Assembly: GCA_964636625.1 (NCBI GenBank)
Contig: CAZWUL010000008.1
Coordinates: forward strand, 1 to 37,133
Origin: CAZWUL01 sp964636625
GTDB lineage: Bacteria > Atribacterota > Phoenicimicrobiia > Phoenicimicrobiales > Stramentimicrobiaceae
Length of the DNA: 37,133 bases
Direction: 5' to 3'
The position numbers and the translations under genes are program-made. Numbering within the stretch: position 1 is the first letter of the stretch; each line of letters opens with the position of its first letter. A model generated the notes under the pieces. It was not told the DNA's origin. It did not search any database and saw only the letters and a list, made by a program, of their open reading frames with translations. Positions 34,800 through 37,133 of this stretch are shown in pieces.

Positions 34800-35660
34800 G
34801 TGAGTCAATTAATTATAAAACATCGACCTAAAATAAAAAATGCCAGGATGGTTATCAGTTTTACCGGATGGATGGACGGTGGAGATGTTTCTACCGGAAC
34901 TGTTGATTATATAAAAAATAAATTAAAGGCAGTGAAATTTGCAGAAATCAAACCAGAACATTTTTATATTTTCAATTTTCCAGGTACCATGGAAATAGCA
35001 GACGAATTTCGCCCTGATGTGAGAGTTGAAAAAGGAATATTAAAAGATTTTTCTTTTCCTAAAAATGAATTTTACTATCATGAAGATAGCAATTTAATAC
35101 TTTTTAAAGGGAAAGAGCCTAATATGCACTGGGATGATTACGCAAAATATATTCTGGAATTGGGTGAAAACTATGGTTTAAAAAGAATTTATTTTATCGG
35201 AAGCGTGGCATCAGCTACACCCCATACCAGGGGTATTAGAGCTTCCTGTTATTGCTCGAAGGAAGAGCTTAAAAAAGATGTAAAAAATCATGGTATTAAG
35301 TTCACAGTATATGAAGGCCCAGGCAGTATAACTACCTATTTGACACACCTGGCAAAACTAAAAGGTATTGAGATGATTAATTTCGTTGCCGAAATACCCA
35401 TTTATATTCAGTCAGAAAATCCCAAGGCAATCAAGACTATGACCGAAAAACTGGCAAAATTATTAGAACTGGACATTGATACATCTGATTTAACCAAAAA
35501 AAATCTTTCCTTTGAGAAGAAAATTAACCAATTACTGGAACATCAACCACAACTTGCAGAAGAAATCAAAAAACTGGAAGAAAATTATGATAAAGAGTTT
35601 TTTGATGATAAAGGCGGTTTTGAAGAATGGCTAAAGAGAAAGGGAATTGATAAACTGTAA
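34800..35660 (+). CDS. PAC2-family protein (ATP-grasp superfamily COG2047-like)
   Basis: The 286-residue protein belongs to the PAC2 family: ARMVISFTGWMDGGDVSTGTV, YIFNFPGTMEI, RIYFIGSVASATPHTRGIRAS, and GPGSITTYLTHLAKLKGIEMI. Archaeal and eukaryotic relatives assist proteasome assembly. No proteasome gene is visible here, and the role in bacteria is unknown. The C-terminal 60 residues form charged helices. The start is GTG 34800, with CGGAGGGG 8 bases upstream. Its last codons and stop lie inside a 13-bp hairpin (35640-35676). Confidence 0.85.
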   Translation: MSQLIIKHRPKIKNARMVISFTGWMDGGDVSTGTVDYIKNKLKAVKFAEIKPEHFYIFNFPGTMEIADEFRPDVRVEKGILKDFSFPKNEFYYHEDSNLILFKGKEPNMHWDDYAKYILELGENYGLKRIYFIGSVASATPHTRGIRASCYCSKEELKKDVKNHGIKFTVYEGPGSITTYLTHLAKLKGIEMINFVAEIPIYIQSENPKAIKTMTEKLAKLLELDIDTSDLTKKNLSFEKKINQLLEHQPQLAEEIKKLEENYDKEFFDDKGGFEEWLKRKGIDKL

Positions 35661-35676
35661 GTCTATCAATTCCCTT
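35640..35676. terminator. Hairpin at the convergent ends of the PAC2 and M20 genes
   Basis: AAGGGAATTGATA (35640-35652) and its exact complement (35664-35676) form a 13-bp stem that includes the end of the PAC2 coding sequence; the stop codon is in the loop. Read on the minus strand, the stem is followed by TCTCTTTAG after CCCTT, a fair U-rich tail, so it may mainly stop transcription from the M20 gene. Confidence 0.55.
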
Positions 35677-35713
35677 CTGCCCAATCATAACTTTAGTGGT
35701 TATAAAAATTCTA

Positions 35714-36787
35714 TCAAGAGTACTCTTTTAATATCCCCTTACATATTTCAACAGCCTTTTCCATATCTCTGATTGCTATATTCTCATCTTTGCTATGGGG
35801 TAGTTTGCCCCCAGTCCCCAGGACTGCTGTTTTTATTCCTTTTGCATTTAGGTTAGTGGCATCTGTCCCGCCACAGATTATTTTGGTTTGCGGTTTCAAG
35901 CCGGCTGACTGAATGGCTTTTTCCGCTACTTTGACAACATCTGAATTCTCAGAAATGCTGTATGCCTTTATCCCCATACTTACTTCTACTTCAACCCTTG
36001 CCCCTTTTGCCTTGGCCACCGTCTGAAAAGTTTTCTTAATTAAATTGCTCTGTTGCAGGCATTTCTGATGCTTCTGGCTACGACATTCAATCTGGATAGT
36101 AGCTTTTTCAGGAATAGCATTAAGTACGTGCCCACCTTCAATTAACCCAACATTAACAGTAGTTTCAGGATCTATCCAACCTGTTTTCAATAAAGCTATG
36201 CCATGAGCTGCAACTTCTATTGCTGATATACCATTCTGCGGTGCCACCGCATGAGCAGCCTTCCCAATTATTTTGATGAGCATTTCTATCCTGGTAGGAC
36301 CCCCAATAATTATCTCATCTAATGCCTCTGTATCGATAACATAACCACTTTTTGCAATGATTAATCTTTCATCCAGGCAAGAAGAACCGGATAATCCGAT
36401 TTCTTCTTGCCTTGTAATCAAGATTTCAACTGGTGGGTACTGGGATGCTTCCTTTAAGGCTACTAATATTTCTGTTATTCCTGCTTTGTCGTCTGCCCCT
36501 AAAATCGTATCACTTTTAGAGTATATAACCCCATCTTTTAGTATGGGCTCAATTCCTTTCCCCGGTTTGACCGTATCTCCGTGACAACAAAATAAAATGG
36601 ATTCTTTTTTATTGCTATTCTTTGCCTTTATTTTAATAATCAAATTACCATAATTATCAAATTCCGTTTTAGCATTAAGCTCTTTCTTAAATAGCTCACT
36701 TAGAAACTGCAAAAAATGCTGTTCTTCTCCTGATTCACTATTTATTTTGACCATTTGAAAAAAATACTTAGAAATATCGGACTTCAT
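35714..36787 (-). CDS. M20-family peptidase T-like metallopeptidase
   Basis: The 357-residue protein is an M20 di-zinc peptidase of the PepT-like group. Ligand and catalytic positions are visible: His69 and Asp71 in CCHGDT, Asp99/Asp100 in LGADDKAG, Glu128/Glu129 in RQEEIG, Asp152 in IDTEAL, and a last His in KLPHSKDE. The dimerisation domain occupies about 165-270 (GKAAHAVAPQNGISA). It should cleave small peptides in the cytoplasm; relatives remove N-terminal residues from tripeptides. The ATG at 36787 has AAGGAG 7 bases upstream. It is convergent with the PAC2 gene. Confidence 0.92.
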   Translation of the reverse strand: MKSDISKYFFQMVKINSESGEEQHFLQFLSELFKKELNAKTEFDNYGNLIIKIKAKNSNKKESILFCCHGDTVKPGKGIEPILKDGVIYSKSDTILGADDKAGITEILVALKEASQYPPVEILITRQEEIGLSGSSCLDERLIIAKSGYVIDTEALDEIIIGGPTRIEMLIKIIGKAAHAVAPQNGISAIEVAAHGIALLKTGWIDPETTVNVGLIEGGHVLNAIPEKATIQIECRSQKHQKCLQQSNLIKKTFQTVAKAKGARVEVEVSMGIKAYSISENSDVVKVAEKAIQSAGLKPQTKIICGGTDATNLNAKGIKTAVLGTGGKLPHSKDENIAIRDMEKAVEICKGILKEYS

Positions 36788-36951
36788 ACTATTCTCCTTA
36801 CCTGTTGCTTATTAGTGATTTTATTTTAATTATACAACTAACCTTATTTTAATACTAATTTTTGTATTTATGTTAAATTATTGAATTTTCTCAATAGTGT
36901 TAATTATCTTTTTATTCTCTATATTACCCTGAATCAAGCTAAGTATAGTAT

Positions 36952-36989
36952 AAAAAATCACCCCTGGTATCATCATGGGGTGATTTTTT
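36952..36989. terminator. Bidirectional intrinsic terminator
   Basis: AAAAAATCACCCC (36952-36964) and GGGGTGATTTTTT (36977-36989) make a 13-bp stem with A-runs before and U-runs after on both strands. It ends the minus-strand ABC ATPase transcript coming from the right edge. Confidence 0.9.
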
Positions 36990-37030
36990 ATTTAAATGAA
37001 TATAAGATAATTTTTCTTATATCAGCTTTC

Positions 37031-37133
37031 TTACACCAACGTCTCCTCATTCTCTCCATCAAAGATATGGGTTTCTTTCATCTCTATAGCAATCTCCAGC
37101 TCGTCTCCTACTTTTGCCTTAGTACGGCTGTCT
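37031..37133 (-). CDS. C-terminus of an ABC transporter ATP-binding protein, MalK/UgpC type (partial)
   Basis: The last 33 codons of a minus-strand gene enter from the right edge and end at TAA (37033-37031). The residues SRTKAKVGDELEIAIEM and THIFDGENEETL match the end of the second TOBE/MalK-type regulatory domain in sugar-importer ATPases of the MalK/UgpC/MsmX group. The bidirectional terminator follows 42 bases later. The ATPase core lies outside the window, so substrate and operon are unknown. Confidence 0.75.
   Translation of the reverse strand, partial: DSRTKAKVGDELEIAIEMKETHIFDGENEETLV

Overview
The window is AT-rich DNA from a low-GC, anaerobic-looking bacterium with two membranes. 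A beta-barrel protein ending in Phe and a LolA-like exported protein point to an outer membrane. A T-box leader, TRAP-TAXI transporters, Rnf subunits, a DUF362 protein and a selenium operon point to an anaerobe, either a diderm Firmicutes-like lineage or Atribacterota. There is no rRNA or other marker to settle the phylum. I found no tRNA, CRISPR array, prophage or intact insertion sequence.

Region by region. 1-3840 (minus): the start of a probable methyltransferase, an AlkD-like DNA glycosylase, an EamA transporter, and proA-proB. proBA is preceded by a complete promoter, T-box and terminator that read as proline-specific (3874-4231). 4378-6972: an exported LolA-like protein and an outer-membrane barrel. 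7125-14737: a carbon-uptake island with two very similar TAXI receptors in inverted orientation around a cytoplasmic M14 peptidase. Only the right-hand receptor is followed by a fused TRAP permease and a D-2-hydroxyacid dehydrogenase. Both receptors are followed by a perfect 18-19 bp hairpin with related stem sequence. 15015-18722 (minus): a decayed PBP-to-EAL signalling gene, a MocR-type aminotransferase without the DNA-binding part, and a YibE/F membrane protein. 19258-23078 (plus): a selenium operon of selD, yedE, a TusA-like protein, a cysteine desulfurase-like enzyme and a DUF3343 protein. selD carries an in-frame UGA at codon 17 followed by a SECIS-like hairpin, so a stop-based gene call loses its first 40 residues. 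23625-27046 (minus): a lipoprotein, a 42-residue membrane peptide, and an rnfD-rnfC pair with its own promoter but no rnfG, E, A or B. 27738-34731 (minus): a pRiA4b ORF-3 protein, an M29 aminopeptidase, a DUF362 protein, a SIMPL protein, MsrA, a Cof-type HAD phosphatase, a MoaD/ThiS-like protein and an AEC transporter. 34800-37133: a PAC2 protein (plus), an M20 PepT-like peptidase (minus), and the last codons of an ABC-transporter ATPase of the MalK/UgpC type.

How the genes fit together. The selenium operon can take up a selenium compound, handle it as a persulfide or perselenide, and make selenophosphate. The Sec codon in selD implies that SelA, SelB and tRNA-Sec are encoded elsewhere. The TAXI island suggests uptake of an organic acid or acyl-amino compound with intracellular hydrolysis and keto/hydroxy-acid conversion; that link is inference from gene order. 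The several peptidases (M14, M29, M20) fit growth on peptides or amino acids.

Decay is visible in three places: a 35-codon YbjQ fragment, the PBP-EAL pseudogene (internal deletion plus in-frame stop), and an apparent late frameshift in the M14 gene.
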